Origin: Acanthococcus lagerstroemiae
Taxonomy: Eukaryota; Arthropoda; Insecta; Hemiptera; Eriococcidae
Reading direction: 5' to 3'
DNA length: 64,000 nucleotides
Assembly (NCBI GenBank): GCA_031841125.1
Contig: CM063109.1
Span: 2,642,321-2,706,320 of the forward strand
Under the pieces are notes generated by a model that saw only the letters and a list, made by a program, of their open reading frames with translations, had not been told where the DNA came from and made no database searches. Within the stretch, counting starts at the first letter, position 1. Every line of letters starts with the position of its first letter. The position numbers were made by a program, and so were the translations under genes. This document shows, piece by piece, positions 22,801 to 32,322 of the stretch.

Positions 22801-25800
22801 CAAGGATGCTAATTGCCCGGAAACATAAAAGAATTGCATTTATAATGGCAGACTTCATTAAGGAACTTTTCAATGTATTCGTGAATAATTTAGTCCAGTT
22901 ATTAGCTGAATAATACGTTTTACAAATTATATTTTAGAGCTTGTTTATGTAATACATTACTTCATCAAGCAGGTATTCTTACCACATGACGCAAATAAGG
23001 AGACCAACTGGGAAGACGTAAACAAGAATAAAGAAGCACATTCGCGAATGAATGTAGAAAATAACGTATTTTGCGATCTCCTTCGAATCGCCAGCAATTT
23101 TCTAATTAGAAAACTCGCATTCACACAAATTTCGAAGTCCGAGACTCCGGTGCATCGACAACCTCATCGTGTCATTATGCTCCCAAAGTCACCAGATCTT
23201 CCGTAAAATTTGCGTTTTCGAGTTCTCTAACTACTGTGCGATGCTTCACCACGTGCTTAAAAGTATAGCATACATGGGAGTGAAGGTAAACGAAGGCGAC
23301 CATACGTAAAAACAGGGTGCATTCGCTGGAATCTATACACACCATCTTTTCACGGAATGAGATACATCGGATTTTAGGAACACAGAATCGATAGACGCGC
23401 TGTGATGTCAAACAACATCAAAACCACAACTTACACAAAATTAAAATCACGAATTATGTTCACCCCCCGCAGTCACAGAAAACGAGCTAGTTCGAATTAG
23501 CATTTTCTAATTATGAACCTCTTACGTAAGGTACTCGAACAATCACACAGAATTCACTAACCGTAACGGTACACATCCGGCTCCAAATGAATGGATTTTT
23601 CACCGACCCGTCACGCATGGCGAATAATACAAAAAATTTTGAATTTTGCTTAGCCACCGGTCTCGTAGAATGTACCACAAACGCGAGTCCATCCATCACC
23701 GAGTCACTCGTCCAGCGAATTTGTCGACAATTTGATTATACAGCACGCGGCTCTATACGTTTCCATTTCTACGTAACGACCATAGGAAGGATACCTTCCT
23801 TCCTAAAGCGGGGCCCAATTTGATCATGGATCACTAATCTACATACAAATCCTCACCATTTATTTATAACAGAAGGTTACTTCCTGAGAATCGCTGGCAA
23901 TTCTACAGTCGGGAAATTATTTTCTCAGAAACACAAAGGTACCTTCAACCATTATGGACACATTCTCGATAAATCCACATTCCGGTCCCTTTCTTAGGAC
24001 GTGTCGTTCTATGCTGTCCACGACACCGAGTATTCTGTCCGGCAGGTATGAATCTGAACGCAATGTATACTGTATACCGGGCCAGGCGGGCATTAAACTC
24101 GCTGAGCCTTTATCAGCAGCATTTTTCAGTCTTCACCTGCGGACAACCTCTACTTGTCATTTCCCTATTTGCGGCGTCAACACTTACGTCAGTCGTGAAT
24201 CAGTCAACCCTCGTTTAAAAATACGCTGAAGGTGGCGATAAAGGTGATTTAAGAAGTAAAAGTAAGTGTGTGATTAACTGATTACACGAAAATGTCATCG
24301 TTTTCAAGTGTCGAAACGTTTCAGCTATGAAAAACAACACCCGACGGCCGAGCATTTAAACAGTACTGTGGTCATGGACGACGGGAGGAAAGGAGGGGTC
24401 GCAACAATAATTTATGGAGAAGTAATGTTCGAGTTAATTTCAACCGTAGGTACGATGGTGTTGGTTAATGAACAACACCTACTATTTTCGGAACTGATAA
24501 TTTCAAATGCGTACAACGATACAACAATCCCATTGACGCTTCCCAAGATAAATGGTGTCCGAAACTTTCGAAATTTCTTCATCAACTAATTCAGAACCGC
24601 TATGATTCAACATTCACCATCCTACTAGTTTCCTCTGAAAGATACGAATTGTTTCAGAGCAAATTTGCTGTCTCCCGTACAAGTATTGCGGCCGAATAAA
24701 CTCTTCCAGGATGTCTGCAGAATGGAAACATGAAAATACACGTCTTTTTCACGACTTAAATTTGTAAGCACCGCATCCCCGGTCCTAGGAACTACCCTTT
24801 CGAGTATCGCATCGGTGGCCAGAGGGACGCTTTAGGACCGGGCCCGAGCGCCCATTTCGCCGTGCCGCAACCGGTGCGCGCGTCCTGCAAGGGCCACCAT
24901 GAGGTTCCCTACTGATCGAGATTTGCGCTCCCTGAACACTCGCCTGGAATTCAGGTCCCCCACAGCCGGACGGGCTGCCTCTTTCCTCACCCCTCACCTC
25001 CTAGTCCTGATCAGTGTGGCAACGACGGGGGAGCCCTGCCGGGGGGTCCGAAGCACAGCTGCAGCAGCTCTCCTAGGATGGTACAGAGTTGTTTTGTTCG
25101 ATAGTGTACGCCGAGCTCAGTAAGTCCCCGGCTCTCTGCCTCGATCACTCCGTCTGCATCCTCTTCTTCATGATGGCCGAGACAAAGGCCAACACCCGGT
25201 TCCAACTGCTTCCGTTCTTCATCATCTCCGGAACCAGGGTGTTCGACGCAGGACGGCTGATCACGCCGTCATCCTCGTTGCTTCTTACGCCGGGATCGAT
25301 CGCTGTTGTGGTCGTCCCGCGCCTCTCCTGCTCCCACGCCTCACACTCGAACAGGGTGTGCCAAGGTGTGCCCTCCGCCCCTCGACCACAGTGCACGCAC
25401 ACGGGGCTCGGCGCTATCGACATCCAATGTAGGTACGTGCCGAAACACCCGTGGCCGCTCAGGACTTAGGTCAGGTGGAAGTTTAGCTCTCCGTGAGTTC
25501 TTCCTGCCCATCCATTAAGATCTCGTATCAGCGCTCGGATCCACTCGCCCTTGGACGAATGGGCGAGCGCGTCCTTCCACTTCCGAAGCGTGTCCTGCTG
25601 GATGACTCACTTAACCCGAAGGGCTTCCCGTTTCGTCTTCATTTTCTTCTTTGCACCGTATACCTCCGCTATTCCGCCGACCTCGAGTTCGACCGGCGGT
25701 ATACGCGCTAACACGCCTACTGCCTCTGAAGAAACAGTGCGGTACGCACTGACACACCTCATCGCGGCTTTTCGCTGGATCTTCTCCATCTCCGCTCTTC

Positions 25801-28800
25801 TGTATGGAATCTTGATGGCGTCGGCAAATACTGGCGGCCCGTATAGGAGGACGGACATGATGACGTTCACGTACATCTTTCTTCGCTTCTCCCTCGGTCC
25901 TTCGAGGTCGACATCAGACGGCAACCACTCATTGACAATCAATTTCGATAGAATATAAGCCATAAACCTAGTTTTTCATTCAAAAAATCAAAACATTCCA
26001 TGATTCGGATGAAAATTCTACAATTTTCCCCTAACCATCCAAATTCAATAACTTTTCAAGGTTTTCCAGAAAGTGGCAACCCTGTTATTTACAACTTTTT
26101 ATCACATTCATAAAACGTTTGTGAGTTCAAAGACATGAGTCCTACATGTCTACGGCTTTTCTATAACTTTTCTGATTTATTATAACAAATAATGAAGTAG
26201 TAAAACGATCTGGATTCTATCTTTCAATAAATTACACATCTGACGTCAGTGGAAAAAGACGTGACTTTAAAATGGCTGCGTGATACTTCAGAAAAAACAT
26301 AATTTTTCCATAATTTCAGTGGAAAAAACATTTTTAATGATTTCCATGACCAGTGGATACGATATTTTCTTTTAAACGACATGAAAATTCATCCCATGTT
26401 TTCAAAGCCATAGAACACTAAAATTCGTGAACTGGTTAAACAAACTGCCAATCGAAGGCATTGAAAAAGACCAGCTCTTAATGAGTACACCAAAACTTAA
26501 ACTGATAACAAATGACTCACTACAAAACTTTGAAAAGACCCTTGTATTTTCCCCCTCTTTATACAACCAGACAAAATTCATCGAATAATTCTCATCTGTA
26601 TGTACCTACGCAATTAAAAAACCTATACCTAGAGATACAAATTTAAACTAAAAAGCCAGATTTTAATAATAGCTCAAATGAAGAAATGAGAAAACCAGAA
26701 TTTTCATCCTCCGTAGAATTTAAGAGAAAATTTATTCAAATGGCGGGCTGTAATTCACGGTTTACGACGCTGAGTTCCTGAGTTATACATACGAGTATAT
26801 TTCAATATGAGCTATCCCAGTTCTTCATGGGGTGCCATCCCCACTCCTCCCTCCTGTGAACCCTGCCGCTCTATGTTACTTCCCATATCTTATTTTTTTG
26901 TGCTTTATACTTCGTTTCATTTTTTCCTGTTATTATTATTATTATTATTCTTAATTATGTTTCTTTTTCCATCGTTAAATTTTTATTGTACACATAAACT
27001 GTTTTTAAAGTGTATGGGGAGTCCTATTTAATGGCATTTCTGCTGTGGGCCTCTCTCCATCTACTAAAATATTATACACGGGCGATAATAGCGAGGTTAC
27101 CCTTCGACGGGTTGGATTCGAAAATCGCTCTCAGAATCTAGTTCAATGTCTCTGAAAAATTACAACGGAATATCATCTAGGAAAACTTGTCAATATTTAG
27201 TCTTGACCTCCTTTGGAGACACTCCGAGGAGTAAAATTGAAGGAAGATACCCTCGGAATCGAATCGAAAAATCAACTTTTACCTTAAATATTATCTCCCC
27301 TCCATCCAGATCTACTCTTCCCTTCCCCTGCCAAAGCAACTGGCGCAGATCGCCGAGCCAAATCATTTCATCATTGGTTAGCATTAAATCTACGAAAATA
27401 AATTTTCACACACTTAAAGACCGAAACAAATTTTTTCGTAAAAAATTTCGAGACTAAGTATTCTTTTTATAAGAATAAGAGGGGGATCGTAGTACATATT
27501 ATTCTCTTTATCTGATCGACTTGGTATTTTATAACAATTACCTTTCATTTTATTGCAACGGATTGGAAATTTCGAAGTTCGAAAATAAGGGTCACTCGAG
27601 TACGTATACATTTGACATTCTTCAGAGTAAAAGGTTTAATTTTTGAATAGAATCAGACGATAAGCAGACTTATTAGGACTCGATAAGATTGCCGAAAATC
27701 GTTATGCTCAATTAACACTTCGTTGAGACATCCAAGAATCCAAGTCTTGAAACTCGTTAAGGCAATGCACAACTATATGAAAGTCTGGGGGACTACATAA
27801 AAACAATGTCAAAATTTTGAATATTTAGTGAGAATTCGGTTACACTTGTTTCGTTGAGCGCGTTCCAGAGTGGGTAAGAATAAGGACTATCAGATTTGTT
27901 GTGACTATGACCAACTCCTCAAGACTCACCCACACCAAGTTAAAACTCAGTCGCACTCAGCTTACACTGCTGGATTCATAGAGACAGAATTCAGACTTTG
28001 TCGAGATTTGCTGAGGCTACGTTCAAACTCTCCAAGATTAACCAAGACTCCGTTCACTTCTTAAGATACCGCTAAAGATTCGTGAAGAGACTATGTTCGG
28101 GCTCTACAAGACTGTTAATAAGACGAATACATCACAGTTTCGTCTTTTTGTAGGACATTTTGGAGAAGAATCACAGGTCAACATATCAATGGAATAGGAA
28201 AACATCAACGAACTGATGGTATAACCATGAAAAGAAAAATTAGCCTATCAACTTATTACAGTACACTTGTTTGGTAAAACATGAAATTACGCAACGTGAG
28301 TTAAATATTATATGCCATGACGCTACACTACGACTACGATAACGTAGCACTGTACCAGCTCGGATCGATAAAAGCGAAGGCAATACTCGGGACGAGACAG
28401 AACTCGACCACCTGCGACTCAAATGAAATTAACATTTTCGTGTTCGACACACTTCAGTTTTGCAGCTTTTTTTCACGCCAGCAACACGTACCAAAGATCG
28501 CTCATTAATTCGAGAGTCTACTAGGCACATATATTCTCACCAGTTACAATTAATATAAAGTCAATATCTGCTATATCAACAACGGGCCTAGTTCGGGTGG
28601 TCAAGGACAACTATGTAACAGAAACTACAAAAACATGCTGATTTTTTTCTTCAGAAGAAATTCGCAGATCAGTCTTCAATGGAAGCAACTGAATTGAGTT
28701 CTTTGGTGATCACAACTCATTTCCAATGTAATCAACAATACATCTCATTGGGGCGTTCAAGGACAATTGTAGACCAGAACCGACAATATTCTGAAATTTC

Positions 28801-30808
28801 TTTTCCAGGATTAATAGCCTGCTAGGTCATAAACCGAAGCAACTGAATGGAGTCCCTTTGCTGGTCATAATTCAAGTAGCGATTGAAATTAGTGATACCG
28901 AACATATCTTTCCTAGCGATTCATAAAATTTCCGACAAAATTATTTTAGCATATGTTAGTACATTTCGACTAAGAAAGCAATTTTATCCTCTTCTGGAGC
29001 ATGCTGTACAGGTATTTTCATTAAAACTGACGTAATTTGAAGGAGTATTTGAAAGAAAAAAAACTTGATTCATTTTTGATGTTTTGTTATTCAACTAACG
29101 AGCTCAAACTGCAATTTTCAACGGTGAACTCGGAGAGCCAAAAAACAATCCAAAATTTTTAAAACTTCGAATTTGGTTAATTTCATTTTAATGAAATTCC
29201 TTTCGAGTTTTCATTATCCTCTAATTATTTTTGAAATCAATACAGCACAGTTGTTATACCTTTCTTTTGATAAAATCTTGGTGTTAATTTCAGTGTATTC
29301 GTTTTATATGTAGTCGAAGCGACTCTCATAGTACCCTTCAAGATGATACCTATACATTATACAGCCATTTTGTAAAATAATATTTTCGAATAACACGCAC
29401 TTTTCGGGGGTTCTTCGGAAATATTTTGCTGAAAAAAAGGAACTTTTACGCGCATATTTTGCCTATATTCGGATCATAAAAAATAGAAGCAGTAGACATA
29501 GTGTTTTCCAACGGAATATTACTAAGACATCGATAGATACTCATTCGATATCTGAAATTGAACATAGATTATTCGGATGCTAAATATAGAAACGAAGCAG
29601 ATTTTCGATTACAAAAATCAAATAAGATAACGGCGTTTATAAAACTTCAAACCGCACGAGATCAACGAATAATTGAAGAATCGTTTTCCAAGAAGAAAAG
29701 ACATTTCAGGTAGAATTACTATTTCAAGAATGAGCTTAAAACGTCAATCATGCATTTTATAAGAAACATATTCATTATACTCTAGGGTTACGAGCAAAGC
29801 GTAGAGAAACTGTACAGTGTATACCTGCCTTCGAACTTAAAATTGAATGAGTAATTCATCTACCCAATTACCATTTTCTTTGTCTTCCTGCCTGTTTAGC
29901 TCTGTTTACGTGAAAGCTAATTATCTGTTCCCCTGCCCAACTCGCTCTTAGGAAAGCAGATTTGCCCCAAAATTGGTACTATTCACAGGGCAGGACCTTT
30001 CCGCACACAATTCATTTTCATCATTCAAGGGCACTGAACACTCCACGGCCTAAAATTTTATGGAAACCTCATCTTCTCCCAGGGCACAACAATTCGATAA
30101 CTCTCAAATTTATACTTTCAAGGAGTGAGTACTGCACGAGCCGGAGACAAGAAAGAAAATTTCTTCATGGGCTATTCACAACCCTGAATAGATCTACCAA
30201 ACTTCATCATTCTCCGCTATTTCCAGTTCAAACATTGAACACTTACACTTTCGCTCAGGAGTTCAATTTTCTATCTAAATCAACAATATCCCTTTGCCGA
30301 TTTTGCGCTAAGCTATTCAATTCTTAGAACACAACTTACCTGGAATGCAATGGTGTTGAAAACCATCAAGATTATTCTCAATGGCAATTTCGCTTTGTAC
30401 GCTCGATGTGCCCATAGCCTGTGGGCTCCGGCTGTGATTCCTAGGCCCGTTGCCTGGTACAATAAGAATGCTAGAAAAAAAAGTTACGAATCAAACCAGT
30501 GCAAAACAACGTCATTTCTGTAAGTTAATCCACGAAAATTAAATTCAAAGAACGGAAACGACCAATTACATACCCCAAACATCTGTTAATAATTTGGCCG
30601 ATGTCAGAGCTAAGTATGCTCCATATAAGGCAGCACCGTGAAGAAATACGAATAAAATTATATTTCTCCACACTAATTCGCGTTTGTATTCTTTAGCTGG
30701 CTTCGGGGGCGATATATGTTCGTGGTCGTTGTGTAAACTCGCTTCTAGTATCTCCACAGGATCGTTCTCGAAGAGAACTCCAGTCTGAGTACTCGTACTC
30801 GGAGCCAT
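10516..30808 (-). CDS. Acyl-CoA delta-9/delta-11 type fatty-acid desaturase (complete)
   Basis: Five exons (30808-30574, 30470-30340, exon 3 from 13435-13230 or its twin 16934-16729, 11603-11418, 10834-10516) join to 1077 nt, giving 358 residues, the usual length for insect acyl-CoA desaturases. These ER membrane di-iron enzymes put a double bond into saturated acyl-CoA, using electrons from cytochrome b5, for membrane lipids, storage fat, cuticular hydrocarbons or pheromones. All three histidine boxes are intact: HRLWAH (95-100), HRVHH (132-136) and HNYHH (273-277). Other family landmarks: GITAGAHR before box 1, [23 protein letters not shown] before exon 5, [16 protein letters not shown]. 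Four hydrophobic helices are expected in two pairs. Regioselectivity (delta-9, delta-11 or other) cannot be read from sequence alone. Confidence 0.95.
10835..11417 (-). other. Desaturase intron 4
   Basis: A 583-bp intron with donor GTGAGT and acceptor CACAG. It contains an (AAT)n run near 11196-11211 and an A run of about 25 bases near 11328-11352. No coding content seen. Confidence 0.85.
11418..11603 (-). CDS. Desaturase exon 4 (second membrane pair)
   Basis: The acceptor CTGTTACAG|A (11605-11604) supplies the last base of a lysine codon begun in exon 3. It encodes [19 protein letters not shown], a second hydrophobic stretch, and [20 protein letters not shown]. The last codon is split by the donor AA|GTGAGT (11418/11417). 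The histidine in NSAAH belongs to the conserved metal-ligand set of this family. Confidence 0.95.
11604..13229 (-). other. Desaturase intron 3 (proximal form)
   Basis: If the left copy of exon 3 is used, this 1.6-kb intron runs from GTTAGT to TTACAG. It contains the left end of the 3.5-kb duplication (from 12242) and the composite inverted repeat at 12749-13099. Confidence 0.75.
12749..13099. mobile_element. Composite inverted-repeat element (MITE pair), copy 1
   Basis: Two inverted structures abut and share the word CAATTG. In the first, CAATTGGGGTATAAA at 12749 pairs with the reverse complement of TTTATATCCCAATTG ending at 12930. In the second, AATTGGGATGTTAAC (12926-12940) is a perfect 15-bp inverted match to GTTAACATCCCAATT (13085-13099). 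The inner part also has internal inverted words around GATAACTGA / TATCAGTT. No coding capacity. It lies 131 bp from desaturase exon 3. Confidence 0.7.
13230..13435 (-). CDS. Desaturase exon 3, copy 1 (second histidine box)
   Basis: The acceptor TTGTGTTTCAG|AAT (13437-13436) begins in phase 0. It encodes [45 protein letters not shown] and [13 protein letters not shown], all strongly conserved in the family. The donor AA|GTTAGT (13230/13229) leaves phase 2, so the exon is asymmetric (206 nt). It matches the right-hand copy at 16729-16934 base for base, splice sites included. This copy is nearer to exon 4. Confidence 0.95.
15200..15300. repeat. Possible retroelement-like word in copy 1 (also near 18730 in copy 2)
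   Basis: The phrase CTGAAGATGACGTAACAGCC followed by GAAAGCGCT resembles 'CTGAAGATG...GCCGAAA' words often seen near the ends of insect retroelements. Only a short word match; no element boundaries could be drawn. Confidence 0.25.
16248..16598. mobile_element. Composite inverted-repeat element, copy 2
   Basis: This is the duplicated counterpart of 12749-13099, with the same 15-bp arms at 16425-16439 and 16584-16598. It differs from copy 1 by a few substitutions, including GATAAGGTACG against GAAAAGGTACG; here the A-to-T difference restores a better internal palindrome. Confidence 0.7.
16729..16934 (-). CDS. Desaturase exon 3, copy 2 (second histidine box)
   Basis: Identical in nucleotide sequence and splice sites to 13230-13435. 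It carries the HRVHH box and the GKQIDMSDL segment. On the minus strand it is met first after exon 2. If both copies were included, the second would be read in the wrong phase and meet TAG after about 51 codons, so a functional mRNA can contain only one. Confidence 0.9.
22291..22788. mobile_element. TIR element (pogo/Tigger-like MITE) with TACA flanks
   Basis: It begins CAGTGGAACTTCC and ends GGAAGTTCCACTG (perfect 13-bp inverted ends). It is flanked on both sides by TACA, consistent with a TA or longer target duplication. Subterminal words of the type CTATATAACGAACTT recur several times (about 22304, 22330, 22390, 22411, 22711 and 22731), as in many Tc1/mariner-pogo relatives. No transposase remains, so non-autonomous or decayed. 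Superfamily by TIR resemblance only. Confidence 0.75.
24785..25963 (-). mobile_element. R1-clade non-LTR retrotransposon, 3' part, inactive
   Basis: One minus-strand frame from 25963 to 25145 reads as the C-terminal region of an R1-type ORF2. It shows [40 protein letters not shown], then [31 protein letters not shown], and a terminal zinc-knuckle-like C..C......H....C ([22 protein letters not shown]). Two in-frame stops break it: TGA at 25606-25604 and TAA at 25468-25466. The latter is in 'HLT*VLSGHG', where Gln is usual. The untranslated 3' part extends toward 24785; a related fragment lies at 53117-53252. GC content is visibly higher than the surroundings. Confidence 0.88.
25935..26086. repeat. 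hAT-end-like repeat fragment
   Basis: The sequence GACAATCAATTTCGATAGAA to GGTTTTCCAGAAAGTGGCAA then CCCTG matches 59399-59503 with substitutions and one internal gap. Both end in the reverse complement of CAG-GTTRCCA, a common hAT-type terminal word. It abuts the R1 relic, and the start of that relic's open frame may come from this repeat. Confidence 0.6.
26930..26949. repeat. (TTA)n microsatellite
   Basis: An uninterrupted TTA run within a T-rich intronic tract. Confidence 0.9.
27660..28120. repeat. GACTC/TTAAGACT degenerate tandem array
   Basis: Words like AAGACTCGT, GTTAAAACTC, CCAAGACTCC and AAGATTCGTG recur every 10 to 16 bases with heavy divergence. Similar stretches lie at 59690-59860 and 62190-62410. 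No stable long unit can be read by eye, so this is called a decayed short-period satellite. Confidence 0.5.
28591..28885. repeat. Two diverged ~155-bp tandem copies
   Basis: TCAAGGACAACTATGTAACAG at 28601 aligns with TCAAGGACAATTGTAGACCAG at 28757. GAAGCAACTGAATTGAGT near 28683 aligns with GAAGCAACTGAATGGAGT near 28842. Both continue through TCA-AACTCA-type ends. An old local duplication in the desaturase intron. Confidence 0.65.
30340..30470 (-). CDS. Desaturase exon 2 (first histidine box)
   Basis: The acceptor TTTTTTCTAG|CA (30472-30471) completes an alanine codon. It encodes [20 protein letters not shown], with the first histidine box (residues 95-100), then [22 protein letters not shown]. 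It ends at CAG|GTAAGT in phase 0, fitting both copies of exon 3. Intron 1 between this and exon 1 is only 103 bp. Confidence 0.96.
30574..30808 (-). CDS. Desaturase exon 1 (start codon)
   Basis: ATG at 30808 in a good context (GTAGCCATGGC). It encodes a hydrophilic N-terminus of about 43 residues ([10 protein letters not shown]..., then ...[11 protein letters not shown]), followed by the first membrane helix and [10 protein letters not shown]. The donor is G|GTATGT at 30574/30573. An upstream in-frame ATG at 30868 lies beyond a clear acceptor at 30819-30818 and is therefore intronic, which favours 30808 as the true start. Confidence 0.93.
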
Positions 30809-30820
30809 GGCTACAATCTG
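30809..30820 (-). promoter_or_regulatory. 5'UTR splice acceptor of the desaturase
   Basis: TTTATTTTTACAG|ATTGTAGCC precedes the start codon by nine bases, with the AG at 30819-30818. A non-coding first exon and the promoter should lie to the right, but I cannot place them. Confidence 0.7.
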
Positions 30821-32082
30821 TAAAAATAAATGAAAAAATACGAAATAGATTAGATTTTCGCCGATCATAACAAGGTAGACATTTTGTTCACGAACTTAAA
30901 CGATCTAACCAAAACGATTTGCGGTCCCTCGCGAACATAGCACAAAACTCAGCGACGTCACCAACTCGGTACAGTAACAGACGATAAAATACAAGATGCT
31001 GGTGGCACTCGTACGGTTTTCGCTCACGGATCAGACAGACTCGAAAATTAGCAACTCTTGATTGTTAAGAAACTCGATTCCCGGAGGACGTAAGACTCGA
31101 CGAGCTTCTCATTAATTACTCGCGCGTTAATAATCCAAATACGAAATTATGAAAAGATAACGAAATTGGTCAAATGTCGCTAACAACCACACGGATTATT
31201 TTCACGTCATCTGACAGGGTGATTTGTCATCGACGATAAACACGGTCACGTTCCCGACAAACGGTAGCCGGCTTGACGTGTATCACTCGACGGGTGATCT
31301 CAATTCTTAATCTTGACGGTTCATTATGCAATACCAAATACGCCGACACGCGGTTACCAGTACTACCGCTAATTAAATATCACCTTTCTCACGTCATTAC
31401 TTTCCCGATAGGTTCAAATCGTCACAGACGAGCAACCTACGGACCGAACGAGGTGTAGGTACAATTTCGATAGTCATAAAGAAAGCAATCCTCAATACTT
31501 GCACACATACGAAAAATGACACTATGAATCAAGGGCGGAGAGCACAAGAGTCCATACTAGATAAATTTAGAAGAGTGGCTACCTGAAATTTTAGTAGCTC
31601 GAACTCCTTTTGCAAGTTGAATTCGAATTACGAAAGTGAGCAGAACACAGATCACTCGAGCCGCACGATTTACGCCAAAATATGTTGGAACTTGTGAATC
31701 AAATACTCAAAACTGCTTCATGACACAATCTGACATAATTTTACAAAAAACAACTCCGAAGATACTGGAAACGGACTAATCTAACGTCTGGAAATTGAGA
31801 AGAACGTCGGCGCGGTTCATCAACGTACCTCATTCACATAAAATTTCACGTTGCCAAGTTTCATTCAGTTCTATATCACGAATTTTATTAGGCTTCGCCT
31901 GTGACGTCACGATTAGATGCGAAACGAAAACCCAACACCTAATCACAATCAACGGAGCTCCACGCGGATATAACAAATAGGACTCTAAATAATGATTATA
32001 AAGGTCTCCTTTTCTTTTGCGCACTCAAGTCGTTAAAATCAATCTGGAAGCCACAAGTTGAATACGTACTATACATGGACGC
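30821..32082. other. Upstream region of the desaturase
   Basis: No exon or repeat recognised. This region is the likely place for the non-coding first exon and promoter of the desaturase; several short open frames here look spurious. Confidence 0.4.
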
Positions 32083-32322
32083 TGTTAAGCAAAAATAGCT
32101 CAAGCAACAAAATCTGTTTTTTGAGAAAACGTAACATTAAAAGCCAATGAATAACGCTGGTTTACAAACATAGCGTTTACTGATAAGCTTTTTTCAATGT
32201 GGGTGCACATTTTTGAATCGGGGGCCTAATTTTGAAAAATTCTACTTTTTACGCACTTTCCAACGATACTACTAACAACTCATTTTCTCAACAAATGTCA
32301 CCTGAGCACTTTTTGCTTAACA
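32083..32322. mobile_element. Candidate MITE with TGTTAAGCAAAAA ends
   Basis: TGTTAAGCAAAAATAGCTCA at the left pairs with the reverse complement of GAGCACTTTTTGCTTAACA at the right. The 240-bp interior is non-coding. No convincing target duplication is seen. Confidence 0.55.

Larger units (their letters stand above)
16935..30339 (-). other. Desaturase intron 2 (13.4 kb, repeat-filled)
   Basis: It lies between exon 2 (donor CAG|GTAAG at 30340/30339) and the right-hand exon 3. It contains the right arm of the tandem duplication, a pogo/Tigger-like TIR element (22291-22788), an R1-clade retrotransposon relic (about 24785-25963), an hAT-end fragment (about 25935-26086), a GACT-rich degenerate tandem region (27660-28120) and a pair of 155-bp repeats (28591-28885). 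From 19266-22290, 22789-24784, 26087-27659, 28121-28590 and 28886-30339 I see no exon or definable element beyond a (TTA)n run at 26930-26949. Confidence 0.8.

Noticed and set aside
24308..24589. 93-codon plus-strand frame starting [10 protein letters not shown]
   Set aside because: Looks protein-like at first, but lies in a repeat-rich intron on the antisense strand and has no known motif.
29962..30327. 121-codon plus-strand frame next to desaturase exon 2
   Set aside because: Lies inside intron 2 on the opposite strand and shows no protein-like pattern.
30809..30868. Upstream in-frame ATG giving a 20-residue hydrophobic N-terminal extension of the desaturase
   Set aside because: A strong splice acceptor lies between this ATG and the canonical start, so the extension is intronic; the family does not start with a signal peptide.
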